From: Casimicrobium huifangae
Lineage (GTDB): Bacteria > Pseudomonadota > Gammaproteobacteria > Burkholderiales > Casimicrobiaceae
DNA: 64,000 bases
NCBI RefSeq assembly: GCF_009746125.1
Contig: NZ_CP041352.1
Location: 1,453,847 to 1,517,846, forward strand
Reading direction: 5' to 3'
In this document: piece by piece, positions 36,104 through 44,129 of the stretch
Layout: each line of letters opens with the position of its first letter
Position numbering within the stretch: position 1 is the first letter of the stretch
Translations under genes and position numbers: made by a program
Notes under the pieces: generated by a model
Told to the model about the DNA's origin: nothing
What the model saw: the letters and a program-made list of their open reading frames with translations, nothing else
Databases searched by the model: none

Positions 36104-37087
36104 TTAGCGACGCAGCAGGTCTGCGGCATCCCAAGTTGTGTTGCTGCCCAGCGCCTCCGCGCTGCCAACGACTGTCTGCTGCCGGTTTGCGGGCGCGACT
36201 GCCAGTGCGGGTGAGGGCGCCGGCTGGGCCAGCTCATAGTCAATGTGATACCTCCAACGCGCCACGGGCAGCGTGCCGAGGCGTACAAAGCTGGCGTCAA
36301 TCAAGGTGCTTTCGCCGGGCGCCACGTCACGCGCGTTGCAGCGGCCGTCGCCCAGCGCCACAATGCCGTCGTAGCGGTCAAGCAACACGATGCTGGCGCG
36401 GCAGCGCTGCATCGGCGACCGACCCGACGGTGCCTGAATGCGGGCAGCCAGCTTGAATTGCATGTCACGTTCCACCAGGCGTGCGTCGCTGAACTTCAGC
36501 ACTTGCCCGTCCGTCGTCGCAACCGCTCGCAGCGGTGACGCAAGCGCGATTTCATGTCGCTGCGCCTTTCCCGGCCGACCGGCGATCGCAGGTGGCACCT
36601 CAATCAGCACCGGTGCCGATTCGCCGGGCCGCAGCACGCTGGTCTGGGCGTAGGCGCTACGGCTCTCCAGCTTGGTGGACCCGCCGTAAAAATTTGCTGC
36701 AACGTGCGGCGCGATCACCACCCGCGTCCCACGATTGGTCACCATCACCAGCAGCTTCTCGCGCGCCTTCTCGCCCTGTAATGCCTGCACCGGTGCGGCG
36801 GCTGAAAGTTCGATAGTGGACGCGTTGATCACCTCGTTGCGCGGCGTTCTCGGACTGACGCTGACCTGCCAGAGAACGACGGCAAAGACCGCTGCCATCA
36901 GCAACCCCGCCACGCCAAACAGCGGACCGCGAAGGGAAGGTGGCGCTGCATGGGCAACCGGAGAAGCGCGTTGTTCTGCGGCAACGAGCACCGACGCACC
37001 GCAATGCGAGCAGCGATAGCGTTCATCGTCAACACGCACCAAATCGCGGCTGCCACAGGCGTCGCAGTAGAGGGCTTGCAGGGTCAT
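36104..37087 (-). CDS. zinc-ribbon membrane-anchored protein
   Basis: Protein of 327 residues. The N-terminus is a zinc ribbon (YCDACGSRD and YRCSHCGAS, four Cys in residues 8-32), followed by a single membrane segment near 52-75 (LFGVAGLLMAAVFAVVLW) and a periplasmic beta-rich region of about 240 residues. The architecture resembles zinc-ribbon/DUF3426-like proteins. Function unknown. Single gene, minus strand, with a REP pair upstream. Confidence 0.7.
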   Translation of the reverse strand: MTLQALYCDACGSRDLVRVDDERYRCSHCGASVLVAAEQRASPVAHAAPPSLRGPLFGVAGLLMAAVFAVVLWQVSVSPRTPRNEVINASTIELSAAAPVQALQGEKAREKLLVMVTNRGTRVVIAPHVAANFYGGSTKLESRSAYAQTSVLRPGESAPVLIEVPPAIAGRPGKAQRHEIALASPLRAVATTDGQVLKFSDARLVERDMQFKLAARIQAPSGRSPMQRCRASIVLLDRYDGIVALGDGRCNARDVAPGESTLIDASFVRLGTLPVARWRYHIDYELAQPAPSPALAVAPANRQQTVVGSAEALGSNTTWDAADLLRR

Positions 37088-37159
37088 GGCGGTGGCGTTT
37101 GCTTGGCGTTGGCCTGCTTCGCTGCCTGCTGGCGTGCAGTTGAGTCAGTCGCGCGATTT

Positions 37160-37250
37160 GTCGTCCCCGCGAAGGCGGGGACCCAGACCCGGAAGGCAAG
37201 TTTCACGGCCCAATCCAGTGAACCGCATACCCGCCTTGGCGGGAATGACC
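37160..37250. repeat. inverted REP-like pair
   Basis: Two hairpins in inverted arrangement: CCCCGC-GAAG-GCGGGG (37165-37180) and CCCGCC-TT-GGCGGG (37230-37243), each with the flanking GTCGTC or GGAATGAC of the widespread 'CCCGCGAAGGCGGG' repeat. Lies between the zinc-ribbon gene and the M20 peptidase gene. Confidence 0.8.
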
Positions 37251-37297
37251 GGTCGACCGCACGTCGCGCAGCCAAGAGGTTCGTGACTGGCCGATGG

Positions 37298-38761
37298 TTA
37301 AAGCGCCGAAATCACCAGCGCCGTTGCCGCTGTCACTTTCTTCGCATATTCGATATGCAGGAACTCGTTCGGGCCGTGTGCGTTTGACTTCGGCCCGAGC
37401 ACGCCGGTGACGAGCATCTGCGCATCAGGAAACTTCGCGCCCAGCATACCCATGAACGGGATGGTGCCGCCTTCGCCCATGTACGCCGCGGGCTTGCCGA
37501 AATAGTGCATCGACGCGGCGTCCAGCGCGACCGTCAGCCACGGCGCAAAGGCCGGTGCGTTCCAGCCGGTGGCGGCACTGTCCGCTGCGAAATCGACCAC
37601 CGCGTTGTACGGCGTGTTCTTCTCCACCAGCCGCTTCACCTCTGCCGCCGCTTCGGCGCCGTCCACCGTGGGCGGAATGCGCAGCGAGAGCTTCAGCGCC
37701 GTGTAGGGGCGCAGCACGTTACCCGCGCTCTTGGTCGAAGGCAGTCCGTCGGCGCCGGTGATCGAGAGCGCCGAGCGCCACGTGCGATTGAGGATCAGCT
37801 CCACCGGGTCCTTGGTGGTCGGCAACGTGAACTCATGCGCACCGCCGCAGCTTTGCCACGGGAAGCGCTTCCACACCACGTCGCCGAGAATCGCTGCCGC
37901 CTGCGCCGCCTGTGTCACGCGCTCCTCGGGGATGGGCGCACTGAACACCGGCGATTTGGTCATGCCGGTCGCCGAATCGTCGATGCGATCGAGCAACTGC
38001 CGCGCAATGCGGAAAGTGGACGGCACCGCGCCCCCGGCGTCGCCCGAGTGGACGCCTTCGGTCAGCATGCGCACGGTCATCGTGCCGTTGACCAGGCCGC
38101 GGAGCGAGGTGGTCGCCCACAGTTCGTCATAGCTGCCGGCACCCGAGTCGAGCGCGACGACGAGGCCCACGTCGCCCATGCGCGGCGCCAGTGCATCGAG
38201 GTAGGGCGGCAGATCGTACGAACCGGATTCTTCACAGGTCTCGATCAGACCCACGCAGCGCGGGCGCGAGATGTTCTCGGCGTCCAGCGCCAGCACCGCC
38301 GCCATCGCGGCGAACACGGCGTAGCCATCATCCGCGCTGCCACGACCATAGAGCTTGCCGTCCTCAAGCAGCGGCGTCCAAGGCCCCGAGTCATCGCGCC
38401 AGCCAGTCATCTCCGGCTGTTTGTCGAGGTGACCATAAAGCAACACCGTCTTGCCCGTCGCCTTGGCCCCGGTACCCGGAATGTCGAAGAACAGCACCGG
38501 CGTGCGCCCTTCGAGCGTGATCACCTCCAGCGTCATGTTCTTCACCGGCTGCGCCGCCACAAACTTCTGCGCCTGCTCAATCGCCCGCTGGATTTGCCCG
38601 GCGCGCTTCCACTCCGCCTCAAACGAGGGTGACTTGGCCGGCAGCTTCACGTACTCAATCAGTTGCGGAACAATGTCCGAGTCCCACTGCTTGCTCGCAC
38701 GGCGCAACAGCGCGGCGGATTGGTCGGAATTGAATGGGTGGGTGTCTGGGCGGGCGGTCAT
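37298..38761 (-). CDS. M20-family metallopeptidase (dipeptidase/deacylase)
   Basis: Zinc peptidase of 487 residues, full-length for the M20 dipeptidase branch. The first metal motif is VLLYGHLDKQPEM near 128, the second SADDGYAVFAAMAAV near 165, and the catalytic Glu lies in ETCEESGSYD near 195; a dimerisation lid domain follows. It likely cleaves dipeptides or N-acyl amino acids in the cytoplasm. It is a single gene, and the reverse-transcriptase island begins right behind its start. Confidence 0.88.
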   Translation of the reverse strand: MTARPDTHPFNSDQSAALLRRASKQWDSDIVPQLIEYVKLPAKSPSFEAEWKRAGQIQRAIEQAQKFVAAQPVKNMTLEVITLEGRTPVLFFDIPGTGAKATGKTVLLYGHLDKQPEMTGWRDDSGPWTPLLEDGKLYGRGSADDGYAVFAAMAAVLALDAENISRPRCVGLIETCEESGSYDLPPYLDALAPRMGDVGLVVALDSGAGSYDELWATTSLRGLVNGTMTVRMLTEGVHSGDAGGAVPSTFRIARQLLDRIDDSATGMTKSPVFSAPIPEERVTQAAQAAAILGDVVWKRFPWQSCGGAHEFTLPTTKDPVELILNRTWRSALSITGADGLPSTKSAGNVLRPYTALKLSLRIPPTVDGAEAAAEVKRLVEKNTPYNAVVDFAADSAATGWNAPAFAPWLTVALDAASMHYFGKPAAYMGEGGTIPFMGMLGAKFPDAQMLVTGVLGPKSNAHGPNEFLHIEYAKKVTAATALVISAL

Positions 38762-38821
38762 GGGGGCACTCCTTGATGTTTCTGTGTAGAGTTTACGCCG
38801 ATAGCAAGCGCAAGGAAGGGC

Positions 38822-38971
38822 GTGGTGGCACGCATCGCTAATCGGGCTTCGCAGCAGAAACTTCCAGTGTGGATTGAGGCTTGGCAGGAGTATCAGCGAA
38901 GTACCCTTGACAACGATGTATCTTCAACAGCGCCAACGCTGCACTTTCAGCAGGTGGTGAAAGTGCGTTGA
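38822..38971 (+). CDS. possible 49-aa ORF upstream of the reverse transcriptase
   Basis: A short open frame, GTG 38822 to TGA 38971, preceded by AAGGAAGG at usable spacing. The predicted peptide contains QQKLPVWIEAWQEYQRSTL, an amphipathic helix-like stretch. It ends 32 bp before the RT start at 39004. I do not recognise it. The same stretch ends in a strong hairpin (38941-38966), so it may instead be a non-coding RNA; the two readings cannot be separated from sequence alone. Confidence 0.35.
   Translation: MVARIANRASQQKLPVWIEAWQEYQRSTLDNDVSSTAPTLHFQQVVKVR
38936..38970 (+). ncRNA. strong hairpin just upstream of the RT gene, candidate RT-associated RNA
   Basis: Perfect 9-bp stem GCACTTTCA / TGAAAGTGC (38941-38949, 38958-38966) with an 8-nt loop. 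Alternatively, a 12-bp stem with a 3-nt bulge (AACGC..ACTTTCA with TGAAAGTGCGTT). It is 34 bp before the RT start codon, and defence RTs of several classes use an adjacent structured RNA as template. The boundaries of any RNA are unknown. Confidence 0.4.
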
Positions 38972-39003
38972 TATCAAGACAGCGCGCCGGGATGAGTGTA
39001 GCG

Positions 39004-40512
39004 ATGAAAAAGTTGATCGATCTATCCAACACTGAGGCCAAAGTTCATTTCATGAAGGGCAGCAGCTACTTCAATGCCGACTTGCCAGCGTACATCAGTT
39101 TTGACCCGACACTCAGCGATGTAGCAGATGTGCTTGCTGGTGGTGACTATCAGCAGTTCAAGAAATCGCAACCGGCAAGCTTGCCAGATGTGAACTACAG
39201 CCTAATTGCCAACAAGGATGGCAAATTCTCGTGGCGGCCGTTCGAACTGATGCATCCCGCTATCTACGTCTCGCTTGTAAATGCTGTGTGCGCAGAAGCT
39301 AACTGGGCGCTTGTCCAACAGCGGTTCGCTACCTTCGCTGGCGGCGTGGTCGATTGCTGCAGCTCACCAGTTGTTTCATCCGATCAGCAAACAGATGTTG
39401 CGACGCAAATTGCGAGTTGGTGGCAAAACGTTGAACAAAAGTCTCTCACGTACTCTCTGGAATTCAGCCACTTACTCCATACGGACGTGACTGACTGCTA
39501 TGGCTCTCTATACACGCACAGTATCGCTTGGGCATTGCATGGTCTAAAAGAATCCAAAAACTCAAAAGGCAGTAAAGGCAAGAAGGCACCGCTACTCGGC
39601 GACACTATAGACGAGCACATCCGAGCTGGTCGGTATGGACAGACTAACGGCATTTCGCAAGGGTCGGTGCTAATGGACTTGGTGGCCGAGATCGTTCTGG
39701 GCTACGTTGACGGACTCATCAATGAGGAACTGTCTAGTCACAACAATGTTCGAATTCTTCGGTATCGCGATGACTATCGAATCTTCGCCAGGAGCGATGA
39801 GAGTGCCGAGTATGCGCTCAAGGTTGTGAGCGACAAGCTACGAACGGTCGGAATGCGGCTTGGTGTGGCGAAGACTTTCACCACGCGAAATGTGGTTGAG
39901 GGTTCAATCAAACCCGACAAGTTGGCGGGCATCGACTTGCAAGATTTGGGTGAATCCAATGCGAAGACGGTTCAGAAGCAACTTTTGAGGTTGCATGCGT
40001 TCGGTCAGCGGTTCCCTAATAGCGGAGCGTTGCGACGGTTAGTGGCACAGTTTCACGAAAAGATAACTGGCTTGAAGGCTGCGCCAGAAGACTTGGAAGT
40101 ACTGGTCGCAATCGCTACGGATATTGGTTTCGTTTCGCCTGCTACCTTTCCGGCCATTGCAGGCATACTGAGCGGCTTGATTTCGTTGGCACCAAATGGC
40201 AAGAGGACCGAGCTGTGGAATAGAGTGCGAAGCAAGATGGCCCGAGTCCCGTACAACGGTTATCTCGAAATTTGGCTACAACGCGTCACGCAACCGAAAG
40301 CAGTCGGCATCAAGTTCGATTCCAATGAAACGATTTGTCAGATAGTCAATGGTCACGCGCACCAGTTATGGAACTCCAGTTGGATCTCGAGTGCCGCGCT
40401 GAAAAGTACGGTCAATTCCAAGAGTATCGTTGTCGCAGAAGTCGATGAAATCGACCCCGTAATTCAGTCTAGTGAGATAGCGCTATTCAAAGAGAATGCG
40501 GAGCACTACTAG
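39004..40512 (+). CDS. reverse transcriptase of the UG/defence-associated (DRT-like) kind
   Basis: RNA-directed DNA polymerase of about 502 residues. Catalytic motifs are intact: HTDVTDCYGSLYTHSI with Asp161/Asp164, QTNGISQGSVLMD near 219, and the box YRDDYRIF with Tyr254-Asp256-Asp257. Then GMRLGVAKTF and a helical C-terminal region of about 220 residues. There is no group II intron maturase or DNA endonuclease domain, and no typical retron flanks, so a stand-alone UG-type antiviral RT is the best fit; the subclass is not assigned. Third positions are visibly more A/T-rich than in neighbours, a sign of transfer. ATG 38992 is an alternative start. It ends 18 bp from the convergent amidohydrolase gene. 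Confidence 0.85.
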   Translation: MKKLIDLSNTEAKVHFMKGSSYFNADLPAYISFDPTLSDVADVLAGGDYQQFKKSQPASLPDVNYSLIANKDGKFSWRPFELMHPAIYVSLVNAVCAEANWALVQQRFATFAGGVVDCCSSPVVSSDQQTDVATQIASWWQNVEQKSLTYSLEFSHLLHTDVTDCYGSLYTHSIAWALHGLKESKNSKGSKGKKAPLLGDTIDEHIRAGRYGQTNGISQGSVLMDLVAEIVLGYVDGLINEELSSHNNVRILRYRDDYRIFARSDESAEYALKVVSDKLRTVGMRLGVAKTFTTRNVVEGSIKPDKLAGIDLQDLGESNAKTVQKQLLRLHAFGQRFPNSGALRRLVAQFHEKITGLKAAPEDLEVLVAIATDIGFVSPATFPAIAGILSGLISLAPNGKRTELWNRVRSKMARVPYNGYLEIWLQRVTQPKAVGIKFDSNETICQIVNGHAHQLWNSSWISSAALKSTVNSKSIVVAEVDEIDPVIQSSEIALFKENAEHY

Positions 40513-40530
40513 TTGAGCTTGGTGGCTGCG

Positions 40531-41808
40531 CTAACGCGGTTGTATCCAGTCGACCGTACTTGGTCGTTCGGCAATCGAAAGCATAGCCGTCGAAGAATGT
40601 GATGTTGAAATCAGTTTGCCATTGCGAAATACCTTCAACCGCGTAGCCCGCAACCGGATAGCCTCAATCGGATCTCGCGCCTGTAGCAACACAAAGCTCG
40701 CGTCGCAGCCGACGTCCAGCCCGTAGCCTTGCAGGTGCATCACGTAAGCGGCATTGGTGGTGACAGCCTCAAAGCATTGCCGCATCGCGCTCTGGCTGGT
40801 CATCTGCGCGACGTGCAGGCCCATGTGCGCGACTTCCAGCATGTCGCCGGAGCCGAGGCTGTACCACGGGTCCATCACGCAGTCGTGGCCGAAGGCGACG
40901 TTGACGCCTGCGGCCAGCAACTCGGGCACGCGCGTCATGCCGCGGCGCTTGGGGTAGGTGTCGTGGCGGCCCTGCAGCGTGATGTTGATGAGCGGATTGG
41001 CGACTACGCTCACCTGACTTTCGGCGATCAGCGGCAGCAGCTTGCTGACGTAGTAGTTGTCCATCGAGTGCATCGACGTGCAGTGTGACCCCGTCACGCG
41101 GCCGTGCAGGCCCAAGCGCTGCGTTTCGAACGCCAGCGTCTCGATGTGGCGTGACAGCGGGTCGTCGCTTTCGTCGCAGTGCATGTCGACCAGCTTGCCG
41201 CGCTCGGCCGCGATCTCGCACAGCAGCTTGACGCTGGCCGCGCCGTCGGCCATCGTGCGCTCGAAATGCGGAATACCGCCAACCACGTCGACGCCCAGGT
41301 CGAGCGCGCGCTTGAGATTGTCGACGCCGCCCTTCGTTCGCAGTACGCCGTCTTGCGGGAAGGCGACGAGCTGCAGATCCAGGTACGGCGCCACGCATCG
41401 CTTAACCTCAAGCAAGGCTTCGACCGCGAGCAGGCTCGGGTCGCTGGTGTCGACGTGCGAGCGAATCGCTAACAGACCTTTGGCGACGGCCCAGTCGCAA
41501 TAGGTGAGGGCGCGCTCGATGATCGCGTCGGCCGTCAGCGTTGGTTTCAGTTCGCCCCACAGCGCGATGCCTTCGAGCAGCGTGCCGCTTGCGTTGACGC
41601 GCGGCAGGCCATAGCTCAGCGTCGCGTCCATGTGAAAGTGCGGGTCGACGAAGGTGGGTGACAGCAGCATGCCGCCACAGTCGACCGTCTCTTGCGCTTG
41701 CGCCGTGATGTGTGGCGCGACTTCGACGATCTTGCCGTCGCGTACGGCGACGGACATGCCGGTGCGACCGTCGGCAAGGTTGGCGTTGGTGATCAGCAGG
41801 TCGAGCAT
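40531..41808 (-). CDS. cytosine deaminase-like amidohydrolase
   Basis: Amidohydrolase-superfamily enzyme of 425 residues. Metal and active-site motifs of the cytosine deaminase branch are visible: DPHFHMDATLS near 55, DMHCDESDDP near 208, GSHCTSMHSM near 240 and FGHDCVMDPWYS near 307. Predicted to hydrolyse cytosine or a related N-heterocycle to uracil and ammonia. It is the last gene of the minus-strand pyrimidine operon, after two permease genes, which supports a nucleobase substrate. A REP pair fills the gap to the preceding permease gene. Confidence 0.83.
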   Translation of the reverse strand: MLDLLITNANLADGRTGMSVAVRDGKIVEVAPHITAQAQETVDCGGMLLSPTFVDPHFHMDATLSYGLPRVNASGTLLEGIALWGELKPTLTADAIIERALTYCDWAVAKGLLAIRSHVDTSDPSLLAVEALLEVKRCVAPYLDLQLVAFPQDGVLRTKGGVDNLKRALDLGVDVVGGIPHFERTMADGAASVKLLCEIAAERGKLVDMHCDESDDPLSRHIETLAFETQRLGLHGRVTGSHCTSMHSMDNYYVSKLLPLIAESQVSVVANPLINITLQGRHDTYPKRRGMTRVPELLAAGVNVAFGHDCVMDPWYSLGSGDMLEVAHMGLHVAQMTSQSAMRQCFEAVTTNAAYVMHLQGYGLDVGCDASFVLLQARDPIEAIRLRATRLKVFRNGKLISTSHSSTAMLSIAERPSTVDWIQPR

Positions 41809-41881
41809 GCGTTGGAGTCCGTCAGTTGCGGGCGCGTGGAGCGGATATTGTGCATCGTCGCTGCGGGCGGCTTTGCCATGC

Positions 41882-41987
41882 TGTCATTCCCGCGAAGGCG
41901 GGAACCCAGACTGTGGTCGCCGCGGGTAGCTGCGTTGACACTCCAACCTTGCGCGTCGGTCTGGGTCCCCGCCGCCGCGGGGACGAC
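41882..41987. repeat. inverted REP-like pair within the pyrimidine operon
   Basis: Two inverted copies of the 'CCCGCGAAGGCGGG' type repeat, at about 41882-41911 and 41957-41987, each with an internal hairpin and a shared ACCCAGAC flank. Same family as the pair at 37160. Confidence 0.8.
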
Positions 41988-42030
41988 AATGTGTTCGTCG
42001 CATCGGGCGTCAAAGGCAGCTCGCCACGCA

Positions 42031-42966
42031 TCAACGCTCGCCCTTGCGATAAGGCTTCATCAGCGCCTGCGGATACGTCGCACGCCGTGCGACGATGATC
42101 AGGGCGACGATCGACAGCACGTAGGGCAGCATCAAGTAGAACTGATACGGCAGCACCGCGTCGCCGGACTGTTGCAGCCGCAGTTGCAGCGCATCGAAGA
42201 ACGCAAACAGCAACGCGCCGACCAGCGCCTTGCCGGGCTGCCACGCGGCGAACACGACCAGCGCAACGCAGATCCAGCCGCGGCCATTGATCATGTTGAA
42301 GAAAAATGCGTTGAACGCCGACAGCGTCAGGAACGACCCCGCGACGCCCATCAACGCCGAGCCTGCGACGATCGCGCCCGTACGCACGACCGCGACCGAG
42401 ACGCCCTGGCCTTCGGCCGCCTGCGGGTTCTCGCCGACCATGCGCACCGCCAGGCCGATGGGTGTGCGATAGAGCAACCACGCGATCAGCGGAACCAGCG
42501 CCAGCGCCAGCAAAGTCGGCGGTGTCTGTGCATCAAACACCGGGATCGGCAGCCAATCCATTGGCGCGAACGGCGTCACGGTGGGCGGTGTGTTGACCTT
42601 GGGGAAGCTCACGCGATAGCCGTAATATGACAGCGCCGTTGCGAGCATGGTAATACCGAGCCCGGCGACGTGCTGCGACAGCGCCAGCCCCACGGTCAAC
42701 CATGCGTGTAGCAGGCCGAACGCGGCGCCCGTGATTGCCGCAACGAGCACACCCAGCCACAGCGACCCGCCCGCGTACACGGTGAGCCAGCCCGCGAACG
42801 CCCCGGCAACCATGATGCCCTCGATGCCGAGGTTGAGCACGCCCGCGCGTTCGCACAGCAGCACGCCCAACGTGCCAAAGATCAGCGGCGTTGCGATGCG
42901 CAGCACGGCCACCCAGAATGACGCGTTGCCGAGGATGTCAATGATGGAGTTAAGAAGGTCCATCAT
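42031..42966 (-). CDS. BMP-type ABC transporter permease, second subunit
   Basis: Inner-membrane permease of 311 residues, BPD_transp_2 family, with about eight to nine hydrophobic segments. It shows the family pattern ERAGVLNLGIEGIMVAGAFA near residue 40 and GENPQAAEGQGVSV near 205. With its sister permease, the ATPase and the BMP-like binding protein it makes an importer for nucleosides or nucleobases. The ATG overlaps the sister gene's stop (ATGATG), so the two are translationally coupled. A long upstream in-frame extension is not real. Confidence 0.88.
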   Translation of the reverse strand: MMDLLNSIIDILGNASFWVAVLRIATPLIFGTLGVLLCERAGVLNLGIEGIMVAGAFAGWLTVYAGGSLWLGVLVAAITGAAFGLLHAWLTVGLALSQHVAGLGITMLATALSYYGYRVSFPKVNTPPTVTPFAPMDWLPIPVFDAQTPPTLLALALVPLIAWLLYRTPIGLAVRMVGENPQAAEGQGVSVAVVRTGAIVAGSALMGVAGSFLTLSAFNAFFFNMINGRGWICVALVVFAAWQPGKALVGALLFAFFDALQLRLQQSGDAVLPYQFYLMLPYVLSIVALIIVARRATYPQALMKPYRKGER

Positions 42967-44024
42967 TTCCAGCGCACCCGGTATTGCGTGAGTAGCGTTG
43001 CGACCAGCACCGAAAGCAGCGAAGTGGCGACGATCACGTCCGCGATGTACGTCGGCACGCCAATCGCGCGGCTCATGCTGTCGGCGCCCACCAGCACGCC
43101 GGCGACGAACACGCTGGCGACCAGCACGCCCAGCGGATGCAAGCCCGCGAGCATCGCGATGACGATGCCGCTGTAGCCATAGCCGGGCGACATGTCGAGC
43201 GTGACGTAGCCTGTGCGACCTGCGACCTCGATGGCACCTGCCAGCCCCGCGAGTCCGCCCGATAGCAAAGCGACCATCACCACCGTGCGCGTGACGGGAA
43301 TGCCCGCAAACGCCGCTGCACGCGCGTTGGCACCGACGGCGCGAATCCGGAAGCCCAGCGTGGTGAAGCGGAACAGCGCCCACATCGCCGCTGCGAGCGC
43401 GCCCGCGTACAGCAGTCCGCTGTGCACGCGCGTGCCCTCGATCAGCTTGCCCAGTTCGAGATCGCCGTTGAGCGCAACGCTCTGCGGCCAGCCCATCGCC
43501 GTCGGGTCCTTCATCGGGCCATCGAGCATCGCGCCGACGAACAGCAGCACGATGAAGTTGAACAGCAGCGTCGTGACCACTTCGTCGACGCCGAGCTTCT
43601 GCTTCATCAGCGCGGGGCCGAGCAGCAATGCGGCGCCCGCCAGCGCAGCAGCCAGTAGCATCAGCGGGAACAGCACCCACGGCGACCATTCCAGCCCGCT
43701 GCCGCCGTGCAAGCCACCGACCGCAATCGCAGCGAGCGCGCCGGCATACAACTGCCCTTCGGCGCCAATGTTGAACAGGCGCGCCTTGAATGCCACCGTT
43801 GCTGCGAGCCCGGTCAGGATCAGTGGTGTCGCGCGCGTGAGCGTCTCGCTCCACGCAAACACCGAGCCGAAACCGCCCTGCAGTAGCTGCGAATATGTCT
43901 TGCCGACCGGTGCGCCGGCCCAGAGCACCAGCAATGCGGCGATGAGCAGCGTGAAGGCGACGGCCGCGAACGGCGCTGCGACCAGCGCTACGGCGGAGGT
44001 TTCATTGCGCTTTTCTAGCCGCAT
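42963..44024 (-). CDS. BMP-type ABC transporter permease, first subunit
   Basis: Inner-membrane permease of 353 residues, BPD_transp_2 family, with about nine hydrophobic segments, the family stretch LFNIGAEGQLYAGALAAIAVG near 85 and AVGANARAAAFAGIPV near 232. Part of the operon's nucleoside/nucleobase importer. A perfect 24-bp inverted repeat lies between it and the ATPase gene upstream. Confidence 0.88.
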   Translation of the reverse strand: MRLEKRNETSAVALVAAPFAAVAFTLLIAALLVLWAGAPVGKTYSQLLQGGFGSVFAWSETLTRATPLILTGLAATVAFKARLFNIGAEGQLYAGALAAIAVGGLHGGSGLEWSPWVLFPLMLLAAALAGAALLLGPALMKQKLGVDEVVTTLLFNFIVLLFVGAMLDGPMKDPTAMGWPQSVALNGDLELGKLIEGTRVHSGLLYAGALAAAMWALFRFTTLGFRIRAVGANARAAAFAGIPVTRTVVMVALLSGGLAGLAGAIEVAGRTGYVTLDMSPGYGYSGIVIAMLAGLHPLGVLVASVFVAGVLVGADSMSRAIGVPTYIADVIVATSLLSVLVATLLTQYRVRWK

Positions 44025-44046
44025 ATTGATTGACTCTGCGCCGCAT

Positions 44047-44114
44047 CTGTGGGAGCGGGCTCGCCCGCGATTGGCGTTTGCGATGGGCTTTCGCGGGCGA
44101 GCCCGCTCCCACAG
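44047..44114. repeat. perfect 24-bp inverted repeat, REP-like
   Basis: Arms 44047-44070 and 44091-44114 are exact inverse complements (CTGTGGGAGCGGGCTCGC...), separated by 20 bp. The sequence is the 'GTGGGAGCGGGC.CGCCCGC' repeat known from Pseudomonas and Xanthomonas genomes. It lies between two ABC-transporter genes of one operon and could reduce read-through or stabilise the upstream mRNA. Confidence 0.85.
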
Positions 44115-44129
44115 GGAATCAGGAATGCA

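Noticed and set aside
37160-37250. Terminator for the M20 peptidase gene
   Set aside because: The hairpins match the widespread inverted REP pair and lack a T-run; listed as a repeat instead.
39004-40512. Group II intron or retron reading of the reverse transcriptase
   Set aside because: No maturase or endonuclease domain, no recognisable intron domain V downstream (only 18 bp to the next gene), and no clear msr/msd arrangement; the RT box is YRDD.
42967-43854. Long upstream extension of the second permease frame
   Set aside because: The extra residues are Arg/His-rich shadow sequence over the first permease; the ATGATG overlap at 42961-42966 gives the natural start.
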